Assembly: GCF_003287895.1 (NCBI RefSeq)
Contig: NZ_CP030280.1
Span: 350,001 to 414,000 of the forward strand
Direction: 5' to 3'
Source of the DNA: Blautia argi
GTDB lineage: Bacteria; Bacillota; Clostridia; Lachnospirales; Lachnospiraceae
DNA length: 64,000 bases
In this document: positions 27,512 to 36,081 of the stretch, piece by piece
How the letters are laid out: each line of letters starts with the position of its first letter
Numbering within the stretch: the first letter of the stretch is position 1
Notes under the pieces: generated by a model
Seen by the model: the letters and a program-made list of their open reading frames with translations, nothing else
Databases searched by the model: none
What the model was told of the DNA's origin: nothing
Made by a program: the position numbers and the translations under genes

Positions 27512-28921
27512 ATGAATATGGCAAAAAAGAAATCAAAAAAACGCAACTATAAAAAAGCCAAAAAAATCGTTCTGGGTATTCTCATTGCCTATCTTGCAAT
27601 ACTGGCAGTTGTTTATGCAGGCGGTGTGTTTTATTATTCCGGGCATTTTTATCCCGGCTCTAAAATCAACGGCTTAGACAGTGCCGGAAAGACCGTGGAG
27701 GAAGTAGAGCGGGACATTGAAGGGCAGATTGCTTCCTTTGAGTTGGTGATTCAGGAACGGGAAGACAAGACAGAGAGTATTTCCGCATCTCAGATTGGCA
27801 TGGAATATCACAAAGACGATACCGTGAAGAAGCTGAAAAAGCAGCAGAATCCATTCACCTGGTTTTTATCCTTTGCCCATCACAAGGACTATACCATGTC
27901 CGCGGCAACTTCCTATGACGAGGAAGCCCTGAATCAGGCAGTGGATGCTCTTGCCTGTATGCAGGACGCCAATATGACAAAGCCTGTGGATGCCCATCTG
28001 GAGGTGAAGGAATCCGGATATGAAATTGTTCCGGAAACACAGGGAACAGAGGTGGACAAGGCAAAGGTAAAAGAGGTTATCAAAAAAGCCATAGACAGCG
28101 GCGCCCAGGAAGTGAATCTGGAGGACGAGGGCTGTTATACCAGTCCAAAGGTATTAAGCACAGATGAAAATCTGGCAAAACAGAGAGAGCAGGGAAATCA
28201 ATTCCTGCAGATAACCGTGACCGTGGACTTTGCAGACCGAAAGGAAGTTATTAATGCAGAGGTTATGAAGGATTGGCTGGCAACCGATGAAGCGGGCAAT
28301 GTGACTTTAGACCAGGCAAAGGTAAAGGAATATGTACAGCAGTTAAAGTACAAATATGACACCTTCGGAAGTTCCCGTCAGTTTAAAACTGCAACAGGTG
28401 AAACCATTACCGTATCAGGAGGGGATTACGGCTGGCTGATTGCACCAAACGATACTACAGCAAAGATTATTGAAGCGATTAAAAGCGGACAGTCCCAGAC
28501 CATTGAGCCGGAATATACATACAGAGGTTATCACAGAGAAACAGATGAAATTGGCAATACCTATGTGGAAATCAGTCTGGCAAAGCAGCATATGTGGTTC
28601 TTTAAGGACGGACAGCTTTTGGTGGATACAGATGTGGTAACCGGAAATCATAATAAAGGCTGGGATACACACACTGGTGTGTATGCAATTATGTATAAGG
28701 AAAGAGAGGCAACCTTAGTGGGTGAAAATTACAGTTCCCCGGTAAAATACTGGCTGCCGTTTTATGCCAATACAGGAATTCATGACGCAAGCTGGAGAAG
28801 TAGCTTCGGTGGTTCTGAATATATGAATAATGGTTCTCATGGCTGTGTCAACACACCGCCTGCCAATGCAGAAAAGATTTTCAATAACATTGAAAAAGGC
28901 GTTCCTGTAGTGGTATATTAA
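27512..28921 (+). CDS. Membrane-anchored L,D-transpeptidase (YkuD) with PG-binding_4 repeats
   Basis: A 469-residue cell-wall enzyme. A Lys-rich N-terminus and one membrane anchor (about 22-46) place the rest outside the cell. Two putative peptidoglycan-binding (PG_binding_4) regions follow (about 60-230 and 235-325). The C-terminal YkuD domain (about 345-469) has the catalytic HxxG...SHGC motif GIHDA...GSHGCVNTPP, with Cys445. It would form 3-3 cross-links or attach proteins to peptidoglycan. The ATG at 27518 is an alternative start. It is followed after 41 bases by ddl-murF, a fitting cell-wall neighbourhood. Confidence 0.92.
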   Translation: MNMAKKKSKKRNYKKAKKIVLGILIAYLAILAVVYAGGVFYYSGHFYPGSKINGLDSAGKTVEEVERDIEGQIASFELVIQEREDKTESISASQIGMEYHKDDTVKKLKKQQNPFTWFLSFAHHKDYTMSAATSYDEEALNQAVDALACMQDANMTKPVDAHLEVKESGYEIVPETQGTEVDKAKVKEVIKKAIDSGAQEVNLEDEGCYTSPKVLSTDENLAKQREQGNQFLQITVTVDFADRKEVINAEVMKDWLATDEAGNVTLDQAKVKEYVQQLKYKYDTFGSSRQFKTATGETITVSGGDYGWLIAPNDTTAKIIEAIKSGQSQTIEPEYTYRGYHRETDEIGNTYVEISLAKQHMWFFKDGQLLVDTDVVTGNHNKGWDTHTGVYAIMYKEREATLVGENYSSPVKYWLPFYANTGIHDASWRSSFGGSEYMNNGSHGCVNTPPANAEKIFNNIEKGVPVVVY

Positions 28922-28962
28922 AAGATAAGCATAAGAAAAATCCAATCAAAGGAGTTTATAAG

Positions 28963-29991
28963 ATGAATATAGTAGTTTTAGCAGGAGGAAACAGCACAGA
29001 AAGAGAGGTTTCCATTGCCTCAGGACAGGGAATTTGCAAAGCGTTGAGAGAGAGAAACCACCGCGCTGTTATGGCAGACCCGTATTTTGGTATGGAAAAG
29101 CTGGAGGAAGACTTGTTTCCCGCAGAATATGATATAGAAGAAGCAGCAGAAAAAATGCGTAAAGAGAGCGCACTTCTGGAAGAAACCATGAAAAGCCGCA
29201 GAGGATTTTTCGGTTCCAATGTCCTGGCTCTGTGTGAAAAGGCAGATATTGTTTTTCTGGCGCTTCACGGCTCTAACGGAGAGGACGGAAAGGTGCAGTC
29301 CGTGCTGGATTTAATGGGTGTTAAGTACACTGGATCCAATCCTTTAAGCAGCGGCATGGCAATGGATAAGGGCATTACCAAGATGGTATTTGAGGCAAAC
29401 GGCGTTCCCACACCAAAAGGAATTACCCTGGAAAAGGGAGCCAGCAGCCGTCTTATAGACTATGGCATGGAATTTCCTGTTGTGGTAAAGCCCTGCTGCG
29501 GGGGCTCCAGTGTAGGTGTGTTTATTGTAAAGAATGAAGCAGAGTATGCACAGGCGCTTTTAGAAGCATTTTCCTATGAAGATAAAGTTGTGGTAGAGCA
29601 GTATATTACCGGACGGGAATTTTCTGTGGCGGTTGTGGACGGCAAGGCTTATCCGGTGATTGAGATTGCGCCTATTGAGGGCTTTTATGATTACAAAAAT
29701 AAATATCAGGCAGGCTCCTGCGTGGAAACCTGTCCGGCAGAAATCTCTGCTTCTCTTACAAAGGAAATGCAACATTATGCAGAGAAAGGCTATGAGGCTT
29801 TAAAATTACAGGCCTATGCAAGACTGGATTTTATTATGGACGAAGAGGGAAATATGTACTGTCTGGAAGCCAATACCCTTCCGGGTATGACCCCCACCAG
29901 TCTGATTCCTCAGGAAGCAAAGGCGATTGGTATGAATTATCCGCAGCTTTGTGAAAAGCTGATTGAAGTTTCTCTGAAAAAGTATCAGTAA
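28963..29991 (+). CDS. ddl: D-alanine--D-alanine ligase
   Basis: A 342-residue ATP-grasp enzyme making the D-Ala-D-Ala dipeptide of peptidoglycan. It shows VLAGGNSTEREVSIASG at the N-terminus, LHGSNGEDGKVQSVLDL, VKPCCGGSSVGV (nucleotide-binding loop), EFSVAVVDG and the metal/product site EANTLPGMTPTSLIPQ. AAAGGAG precedes the ATG. It is 13 bases from murF, whose product uses the dipeptide in the next step, so the two form an operon. Confidence 0.95.
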   Translation: MNIVVLAGGNSTEREVSIASGQGICKALRERNHRAVMADPYFGMEKLEEDLFPAEYDIEEAAEKMRKESALLEETMKSRRGFFGSNVLALCEKADIVFLALHGSNGEDGKVQSVLDLMGVKYTGSNPLSSGMAMDKGITKMVFEANGVPTPKGITLEKGASSRLIDYGMEFPVVVKPCCGGSSVGVFIVKNEAEYAQALLEAFSYEDKVVVEQYITGREFSVAVVDGKAYPVIEIAPIEGFYDYKNKYQAGSCVETCPAEISASLTKEMQHYAEKGYEALKLQAYARLDFIMDEEGNMYCLEANTLPGMTPTSLIPQEAKAIGMNYPQLCEKLIEVSLKKYQ

Positions 29992-30004
29992 GGGGGCAAA
30001 ATTC

Positions 30005-31375
30005 ATGAAAAATCTTACCCTGGAGCACATCGCCGAAGCCTGCGGCGGTATTTACCATGGAACAGAAGCAATGAAGAAAGAAGAAGTTGCCAGTATTTTT
30101 ACAGACAGCAGAAAAGCAGAAAAGGGTGGACTTTTTGTGCCGATTAAAGGGGCAAGAGTCGACGCTCATGATTTTATTCCTCAGGTTATGGAGCAGGGAG
30201 TATTGGCAACTCTGTCTGAGAAGGATTTAGGAGAACAGGAATATCCTTATATTCAGGTAGAGTCTTCCCTTCTGGCAGTAAAAGAGATTGCGGAATATTA
30301 TTTAAAACAGCTGCAGATTCCTGTAGTTGGAATTACGGGCAGCGTGGGAAAGACCAGCACAAAGGAAATGATTGCAGCCGTACTTTCTCAGAAATACAAT
30401 ACGCTGAAGACCCAGGGGAATTTTAATAACGAGCTGGGGCTTCCGCTTACTGTGTTTCGTTTACGGGAGGAGCATGAAATTGCTGTGCTGGAAATGGGTA
30501 TCAGTGATTTCGGAGAGATGCACAGACTGGCGAAAATTGCCAGACCCGACACCTGTGTGATAACGAATATCGGTTTGTGTCATCTGGAATTTCTCAAGTC
30601 CAGAGATGGTATCTTAAAGGCAAAGACAGAAATTTTTGATTATTTGAAAGAGGACGGACACATTATCTTAAACGGTGATGATGACAAACTCATAACCGTG
30701 CGGGAAGCAAAAGGAATCCGGCCTGTATTCTTTGGTATTAAGAATCATCAGGATATCTGGGCAGACGAAATTCAGCCGGAAGGATTAAAGGGAATTTCCT
30801 GCAGGATTCACGCAGGGGAGGAAAGTTTTTCTGTATTGATTCCGATTCCGGGACATCATATGGTATACAATGCTCTTGCAGGAACTGCTGTAGGGCTGAC
30901 CTACGGACTGACTTTGGAGGAAATCAGGGCAGGCATTGAGAGTCTGCAGCCGGTCAGCGGAAGGTTCCATATTCTTGAAACAGGAAAGTATACCGTGATT
31001 GATGACTGTTATAATGCCAATCCTGTATCCATGAGGGCGTCTTTAGACGTGTTGGCAGACGCGCTGGGAAGAAAGATAGCGTTGCTTGGTGATATGGGAG
31101 AGCTGGGCGAAGAAGAAGTCCAAATGCACCGGGAAGTAGGCGAGTATGCAGTATCAAAGGACATCGACATGCTGGTTTGCGTGGGCAAATTATCCCAATA
31201 CATGGCAGAGGCAGCCAGGACAAAAGCAGAGAAAAAAGAAGTTCTGTATTTTGCAGACAAAGAAATCTTAATGGAACAGCTTCCTCAGATTTTGAAGCAA
31301 GGGGATACAGTTCTGGTCAAAGCTTCCCATTTTATGGAGTTTGGAAAGCTTGTGGAAAGGTTGTCAGAGTTGTAA
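30005..31375 (+). CDS. murF: UDP-N-acetylmuramoyl-tripeptide--D-Ala-D-Ala ligase
   Basis: A 456-residue Mur ligase that adds D-Ala-D-Ala to UDP-MurNAc-tripeptide in the cytoplasm. It has the N-terminal Mur ligase domain (FTDSRKAEKGGLFVPIKG), the P-loop GITGSVGKTSTKEM (110-122), the central domain with QGNFNNELGLPLT and EMGISDFGEMHRL, and the C-terminal domain with YNANPVSM. Length is typical. GGGGGC lies upstream of the ATG. It is the second gene of the ddl-murF unit. Confidence 0.96.
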   Translation: MKNLTLEHIAEACGGIYHGTEAMKKEEVASIFTDSRKAEKGGLFVPIKGARVDAHDFIPQVMEQGVLATLSEKDLGEQEYPYIQVESSLLAVKEIAEYYLKQLQIPVVGITGSVGKTSTKEMIAAVLSQKYNTLKTQGNFNNELGLPLTVFRLREEHEIAVLEMGISDFGEMHRLAKIARPDTCVITNIGLCHLEFLKSRDGILKAKTEIFDYLKEDGHIILNGDDDKLITVREAKGIRPVFFGIKNHQDIWADEIQPEGLKGISCRIHAGEESFSVLIPIPGHHMVYNALAGTAVGLTYGLTLEEIRAGIESLQPVSGRFHILETGKYTVIDDCYNANPVSMRASLDVLADALGRKIALLGDMGELGEEEVQMHREVGEYAVSKDIDMLVCVGKLSQYMAEAARTKAEKKEVLYFADKEILMEQLPQILKQGDTVLVKASHFMEFGKLVERLSEL

Positions 31376-31408
31376 ATACATTGCGTTATAGCAAATACTT
31401 TGTAATTC

Positions 31409-31437
31409 TTGCGAAGTGTCCGATTTTCTGTTATAAT
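31409..31437 (+). promoter_or_regulatory. Promoter of the AGCS symporter gene
   Basis: TTGCGA at 31409-31414, a 17-base spacer and TATAAT at 31432-31437 with extended TGT. The leader carries a small CATGGC-loop-GCCATG hairpin (about 31450-31467) before AAGGAGG. Confidence 0.7.
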
Positions 31438-31499
31438 TTCAAAAGTGTGCATGGCTTCGGTGCCATGGAGGATACTATAACATAAGGAGGACATGATAC

Positions 31500-32900
31500 A
31501 TGCTGAATGAGATTTTAGGTGCAGTGAATGACTTTATGTATACCTATCTGCTGTTGTTTCTGCTGGTAGGGACAGGCATTTACTTTACGGTTCGGACACG
31601 TTTTGTACAGGTAAGGCTTTTGAAAGAATCTTTTCGTGTATTAAAGGAACGTGCAGGAGAGGAAAACGGAAAGAAACAAGTGTCTTCTTTTCAGGCTTTG
31701 ATGATTTCCACAGCGTCCCGTGTGGGAACAGGCAATATTGCCGGGATTGCAACTGCTATAGCAGCAGGAGGCGCAGGAGCTGTGTTCTGGATGTGGCTTA
31801 TGGCTGTGATTGGCGGCGCATCTGCTTTTATTGAGAGTACTCTGGCACAGGTTTACAAAGTAAAGGATAAGGAAGAATTTCGTGGAGGTCCTTCCTATTA
31901 CATGGAAAAAGCATTGGGAAAACGCTGGATTGGTGTGCTGTTTTCTGTTTTGCTGATCATCTGTTTTGCTTATGGATTTAACGGACTGCAGTCTTTTAAT
32001 ATGTCTTCTTCTCTGGAATATTATATTCCCGGGTATGGAGATACCGTTTATCCTATGATTGTGGGATTGGTTCTGGCAGTGGGAACCGCATTTGTTATTT
32101 TCGGAGGTGTACACAGAATCGGATTCATCACTTCTGTGATTGTGCCGATTATGGCAGGTGCGTATCTGCTCATTGGTCTGGTGACGATTGTGTTGAACTT
32201 GAAAGAACTGCCTCTTGTGTTTTCTATGATTCTTTCTCAGGCATTTGATTTTCAGGCGTTTGCCGGGGGAATGGCAGGCAGCGCAGTAGTAATTGGTATT
32301 AAGAGAGGACTTTTTTCCAATGAGGCAGGTATGGGAAGCGCACCGAACGCGTCTGCAAGCGCCTCTGTCAGCCACCCGGCAAAGCAGGGTATGGTACAGG
32401 TATTGTCTGTGTTTATTGATACTCTGTTGATTTGCTCTGCTACAGCAATGATGTTGCTTTTGTCCGGTGTACAGGGGGAACCCGGTGTTCTGGACGGAAT
32501 TCCTTTTGTGCAGAAGGCTATTTCCGCGAATGTGGGAAGCTGGGGCATTCATTTTATTACCATTTCGATTTTTGCCTTTGCTTTCAGCAGCCTGATTGGA
32601 AATTATTATTATGCAGAGTCCAATATTCTGTTTATTAAAAATAATAAGACCCTGCTTCTGATTTTCAGAATCAGTTGTCTGGTGGCAGTATTTTTGGGCG
32701 CGCAGGCGGATTTCTCCATGATGTGGAATATCGCAGATATTACTATGGGCTGTATGGCAACGGTGAATATTTTGGTGATTTTGGTTCTGGGAAATGTTGC
32801 CATTAAGGTGCTGAAGGACTATGAGAAACAGAGAAAAGAAGGAAAAGACCCTGTGTTTAAGGCAAAAGACGTGGGGATTGATCATACGGATTGTTGGTAA
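31500..32900 (+). CDS. Alanine/glycine:cation symporter (AGCS) family protein
   Basis: A 466-residue transporter with about ten membrane helices, expected to import alanine or glycine with Na+ or H+. Family signatures: GTGIYFTVRTRFVQVR near the N-terminus, STASRVGTGNIAGIATAIAAG (the AGCS signature, about 70-90), IESTLAQVYK, the FRGGPSYYME motif, and GLFSNEAGMGSAPNASASA. Substrate is inferred from family only. It is monocistronic between its promoter and a terminator. Confidence 0.93.
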   Translation: MLNEILGAVNDFMYTYLLLFLLVGTGIYFTVRTRFVQVRLLKESFRVLKERAGEENGKKQVSSFQALMISTASRVGTGNIAGIATAIAAGGAGAVFWMWLMAVIGGASAFIESTLAQVYKVKDKEEFRGGPSYYMEKALGKRWIGVLFSVLLIICFAYGFNGLQSFNMSSSLEYYIPGYGDTVYPMIVGLVLAVGTAFVIFGGVHRIGFITSVIVPIMAGAYLLIGLVTIVLNLKELPLVFSMILSQAFDFQAFAGGMAGSAVVIGIKRGLFSNEAGMGSAPNASASASVSHPAKQGMVQVLSVFIDTLLICSATAMMLLLSGVQGEPGVLDGIPFVQKAISANVGSWGIHFITISIFAFAFSSLIGNYYYAESNILFIKNNKTLLLIFRISCLVAVFLGAQADFSMMWNIADITMGCMATVNILVILVLGNVAIKVLKDYEKQRKEGKDPVFKAKDVGIDHTDCW

Positions 32901-32924
32901 AATCTGTGTTGTCAGAGTGCAGTA

Positions 32925-32977
32925 AAAAATACGGATACGGGCGCTGTTTTTAATAGCAGTACCTGTATCCGTATTTT
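32925..32977. terminator. Bidirectional terminator
   Basis: AAAATACGGATAC pairs with GTATCCGTATTTT around a GGGCGC...CCT loop region. A/T tracts on both sides let it serve the symporter gene and the converging plsC gene. Confidence 0.85.
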
Positions 32978-33730
32978 CTATTTTGTCAGATGCCTGTTTT
33001 TCTTCAGAGTTTCCAGAATGATTTTTTGTGTGTAAGCTCCCAGATGTTTTTTATCTTCCCTGTCGAGTTGTTCCGGGTAAATAGGCTTACAATACTCTAC
33101 CACGACCTTGCAGGGTTTGATTTTAGGGAAGTGTGCCTCAAAGATTTCCGCTGAATTGTTAATAGCAATGGGAACAATCGGGCAGCCTGTCTTTGTGGCA
33201 ATTTTAAAACTTCCGTCATGGAAGGGCAAAAGCTCCAGTTCATCGTTTCCTTTGTTTCTTGTGCCTTCCGGGAAAATGCAGATAGAGATTCCGCTTTTCA
33301 CTTTTTCAATAGCTGTGAGAATGGTTTTCATTCCTGCCTTAATATCCTTTCTGTCCAGAAACAGACAGTGAAGATAGCGCATCCAGATGGAAAGCAGAGG
33401 AATAGGTTCCATTTCTTTTTTTGCCACATATCCGGTTAAATCCGGGCAAAGGACATAGGTCAGCAGAATATCGAAGAAGCTTCGATGATTTCCGATATAG
33501 AGAACTGCCTGGTCCTTTGGAACATTTTCGTGGCCGATAACCGTAATTTCTGCGCCTGTAACCTTCAGGATAAAACGAAAGGTTGCCTGAATAATTCGCA
33601 GGGAACTGATATCTTTGGCGCGTTTGTTAAATTTTCCGATTACCCATTCCACCAGAAGGATTGGAATAGATAAAATCAGGTATCCGATTACACAGATACA
33701 TACCATGATAAATCGCAGCATAATAAGCAC
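32978..33730 (-). CDS. plsC: 1-acyl-sn-glycerol-3-phosphate acyltransferase
   Basis: A 250-residue membrane enzyme that acylates lysophosphatidic acid to phosphatidic acid. An N-terminal membrane helix (about 5-30) precedes the NHxxxxD catalytic motif NHRSFFD (81-87) and the substrate motif FPEGTRNKG (about 153). The GTG at 33730 has AAGG at 5-base spacing; the ATG nine bases in is less well placed. It is a single gene. Confidence 0.92.
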   Translation of the reverse strand: MLIMLRFIMVCICVIGYLILSIPILLVEWVIGKFNKRAKDISSLRIIQATFRFILKVTGAEITVIGHENVPKDQAVLYIGNHRSFFDILLTYVLCPDLTGYVAKKEMEPIPLLSIWMRYLHCLFLDRKDIKAGMKTILTAIEKVKSGISICIFPEGTRNKGNDELELLPFHDGSFKIATKTGCPIVPIAINNSAEIFEAHFPKIKPCKVVVEYCKPIYPEQLDREDKKHLGAYTQKIILETLKKNRHLTK

Positions 33731-33758
33731 CTTTTCCTTTTCACAAATAATAAGATAG

Positions 33759-33786
33759 TTGTATGAAACACTTCTACTATTATAAT
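33759..33786 (+). promoter_or_regulatory. Promoter in the plsC/PrcB-like intergenic region
   Basis: TTGTAT at 33759-33764, a 16-base spacer and TATAAT at 33781-33786, reading rightwards. Confidence 0.5.
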
Positions 33787-33844
33787 GAATGTGAAGGGGA
33801 TATGCAAGGGAAATAAGAAGGAAAACGAAATGACAGATTCCTCC

Positions 33845-33885
33845 AAAAAGTAACTTTCAGCTTTCAAAGCGGTCAGTTACTTTTT
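33845..33885. terminator. Hairpin with AAAAAGTAACT / AGTTACTTTTT arms
   Basis: Perfect 11-bp arms at 33845-33855 and 33875-33885, with an inner GCTTT-AAAGC hairpin. The 3' arm ends in five T. It lies in a divergent intergenic region about 55 bases after a promoter and 65 bases before the next start codon, so it is either an attenuator or the end of a small RNA. Confidence 0.55.
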
Positions 33886-33949
33886 GTCATATTCTCCATT
33901 CTTTTTGCATACATTTAGGATAAGGCTGGTAAAGGAAAGGCGGTAAAGC

Positions 33950-34359
33950 ATGGGAAAAAAAGCAACGGGGCTTTTGCTACTGGTATTGTTTTCCTGTCTG
34001 CTGTACGGCTGCAGTATTGAAAAGGTACGTGCAGGGGACGGAGTCAAGCCGGAGTATACAGTCATGAAGGAAGAGGATTTTCCGGAAAAGGTAAAGGAAC
34101 TCATTGCACAGAATCAGGAAACAGAATTTCAGATGACGTATCAGGACGCAGGCTACCTCTACCTTTTAAAGGGATACGGAAAACAGGAAACAGGAGGATA
34201 CAGCATACAGATTGAGGATTTATCCCTGTGGGAAAACGCCATTCATTTGCAGACTGTGCTTATAGGACCAAGGGACGGGGAAGAGTTGAAAGAAGAGCCT
34301 TCCTATCCCTGTCTGTGGTGAAGATGAAATATCGGGAAGAACCGGTGATATTTGAATAG
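33950..34359 (+). pseudogene. PrcB-like lipoprotein, frameshifted near its end
   Basis: A small exported protein. The signal peptide ends in lipobox LLYGC, with Cys21 as the lipidated residue. The body resembles a PrcB C-terminal-type domain: GYLYLLKGYGKQETGGYSIQIEDL and then a VLIGPRDG...PSYPCL strand. In frame the gene stops at 34321. Two bases on, the sequence VKMKYREEPVIFE continues to 34359 as the expected last strand, so one base appears missing near 34313-34317. Repaired length is about 136 residues. It sits 15 bases ahead of sipL and may be cotranscribed. Confidence 0.6.
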
Positions 34360-34374
34360 AAAAGGGGTTAAGGT

Positions 34375-35934
34375 GTGGAGCTGATAACAAAAAAGGTAAG
34401 CATGCTGAAAAGAAAGTGTGAGGCAGTAAATCAGATTACATTTGATGAGGATTTAAATGTGCCGGACGTGAAACCGGATATTGGCAGAATGATTCAGAAA
34501 AAGGGAGAGATTCAGATTGAGGATATCCAGATTTCAGAGGGTAAGGCATATATTACCGGAGTTCTGGCAGTGTGTCTTTTATATGTCAGCGACAGTCAGG
34601 AGCGAAAGATTCAAAGTCTTATGGGAACATTGCACATAGGGGAAACCCTGAATCTGGAAGGGCTGGAAAACGGAGATAAGGTACAGCTTAAATGGGATAT
34701 TGAGGATTTAAGCGTACAGCTTATTAATTCCCGAAAACTGAATATCAAAGCATTGGTAACCTTTACGGCTTATGTAGAGGAGATGCTGGAGACTTCCCTT
34801 CCGGTCAATGTGGAAGACGATGAAATTTCCAGAAAAAAGCAGGATATTTCCATTATGGAAGCGGCTGTACATAAAAGGGATACTATGCGGGTAAAGGAGG
34901 ATATTGCACTGAGTTCCAACAAGCCGGATATTTATGAGCTTTTGTGGAATACAGTGGAAATCCGGGGGCTGGATATCAGAGCCGAAAATGATAAAATCGG
35001 GGTCAAAGGAGAACTTTTTGTTTTTGCACTTTACAGCGGCAATGACGACAACAATTCTCTGCAGTGGCTGGAGCATTCGGTGCCGTTTTACGAGGAGGCA
35101 GAATGTCCGGGCTGCAGCAGTGACATGATTCCTAATGTAGAGGTGACAGTGCCTCAAAGTGATTTGAAGGTAAAGCAGGATGAAGACGGGGAAGAGCGCA
35201 TTATCAGTGTGGACGCAGTGCTGGAGCTGGAAATGAAAATTTATGAAGAAGAGGAGCTATCTCTTCTCATGGACGTTTACACACCTGTGAAGGATTGCCG
35301 TGCCATACGGGAGAAGCAGAAGCTGGAAAGTCTGCTGGTAAAGAATTTTTCCAAGTGTAAGATGAATGACAGGATAAAGGTGGAGAACAGTCAGGGGAAA
35401 ATTCTACAGATTTGTCATAGTGATGGCAATGTAAAGGTAGACAGTACTCGAATTGTAGAAAACGGAATTGAAGCAGAGGGCGTGGTGCGGATACGGATTC
35501 TGTACATTATCAGTGATGATGAAATGCCCTTTTATGCTATGGAAACCATGATTCCTTTTACTCATGTTATTGAGGCAAAGGGGATTGACGAGCAGTGTAT
35601 TTACCATTTGCGGACAGATTTGGAGCAGCTTTCCACAACCATGATTGACAGCGATGAGATTGAAGTTAAAATTGTGATGAATCTCAACGTACTGGTTATG
35701 AAGCAGACGGAAATGGGAATTATTCAGGAAATTGAAGAACAGGAGCTGGACAGAGAAAAACTGCGGAGTATGCCGGGGATTGTGGGATACCAGGTGCAGC
35801 AGGGCGATACGCTTTGGGATATTGCAAAAAAATTCTATACCACCATTGAGAATATTATGGAATTAAATGGACTGGAGAGTGAGGAAGTAAAGCCTCTGGA
35901 CAGTCTTATATTGATGAAGAAAGTAGAGAGATAA
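34375..35934 (+). CDS. sipL: SipL-like SPOCS (DUF3794) and LysM spore protein
   Basis: A 519-residue protein with repeated SPOCS/DUF3794 modules (about 30-140, 170-290 and 320-440) and a C-terminal LysM domain (YQVQQGDTLWDIAKKFYTTIENIMELN, about 468-515). In Clostridioides difficile the same architecture is SipL, which binds SpoIVA through LysM and is needed for coat assembly around the forespore. Length matches. The start is a GTG with AAGGGG upstream. This is the clearest sign in the window of a spore-forming host. A sporulation (SigE) promoter was not recognised. Confidence 0.88.
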   Translation: MELITKKVSMLKRKCEAVNQITFDEDLNVPDVKPDIGRMIQKKGEIQIEDIQISEGKAYITGVLAVCLLYVSDSQERKIQSLMGTLHIGETLNLEGLENGDKVQLKWDIEDLSVQLINSRKLNIKALVTFTAYVEEMLETSLPVNVEDDEISRKKQDISIMEAAVHKRDTMRVKEDIALSSNKPDIYELLWNTVEIRGLDIRAENDKIGVKGELFVFALYSGNDDNNSLQWLEHSVPFYEEAECPGCSSDMIPNVEVTVPQSDLKVKQDEDGEERIISVDAVLELEMKIYEEEELSLLMDVYTPVKDCRAIREKQKLESLLVKNFSKCKMNDRIKVENSQGKILQICHSDGNVKVDSTRIVENGIEAEGVVRIRILYIISDDEMPFYAMETMIPFTHVIEAKGIDEQCIYHLRTDLEQLSTTMIDSDEIEVKIVMNLNVLVMKQTEMGIIQEIEEQELDREKLRSMPGIVGYQVQQGDTLWDIAKKFYTTIENIMELNGLESEEVKPLDSLILMKKVER

Positions 35935-35957
35935 AGGAGTGTGTTGTCAACAGCTTT

Positions 35958-36015
35958 GAGAGAAGAGAGGGCAGGGGTATGTAAGAAACAGTTCCCCTGT
36001 CCTCTCTTCTCTTTA
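35958..36015 (+). terminator. Strong terminator after sipL
   Basis: AGAGAAGAGAGG-CAGGGG pairs with CCCCTG-CCTCTCTTCTCT around a 16-base loop, followed by TTTAT. It also abuts the dispersed repeat copy 2. Confidence 0.85.
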
Positions 36016-36053
36016 TAGGAAATATGTCGCTGATGCGGCTCGCCGCAGGCGAA
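36011..36053 (+). repeat. Dispersed repeat, copy 2
   Basis: CTTTATAGGAAAT (36011-36023) runs straight into the 35-bp repeat 36019-36053 shared with 117-151. Here the central TGCGG-CTCG-CCGCA can form a hairpin, which copy 1 cannot. It lies between sipL and the convergent GH4 gene. Confidence 0.55.
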
Positions 36054-36081
36054 GAATCTGGAAAGCGAGATTTTTTGTATT

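Noticed and set aside
31641..32885. Long minus-strand open frame of 414 codons
   Set aside because: It lies entirely opposite the AGCS symporter gene, has His/Asn/Gln-rich composition typical of an antisense shadow and no ribosome site.
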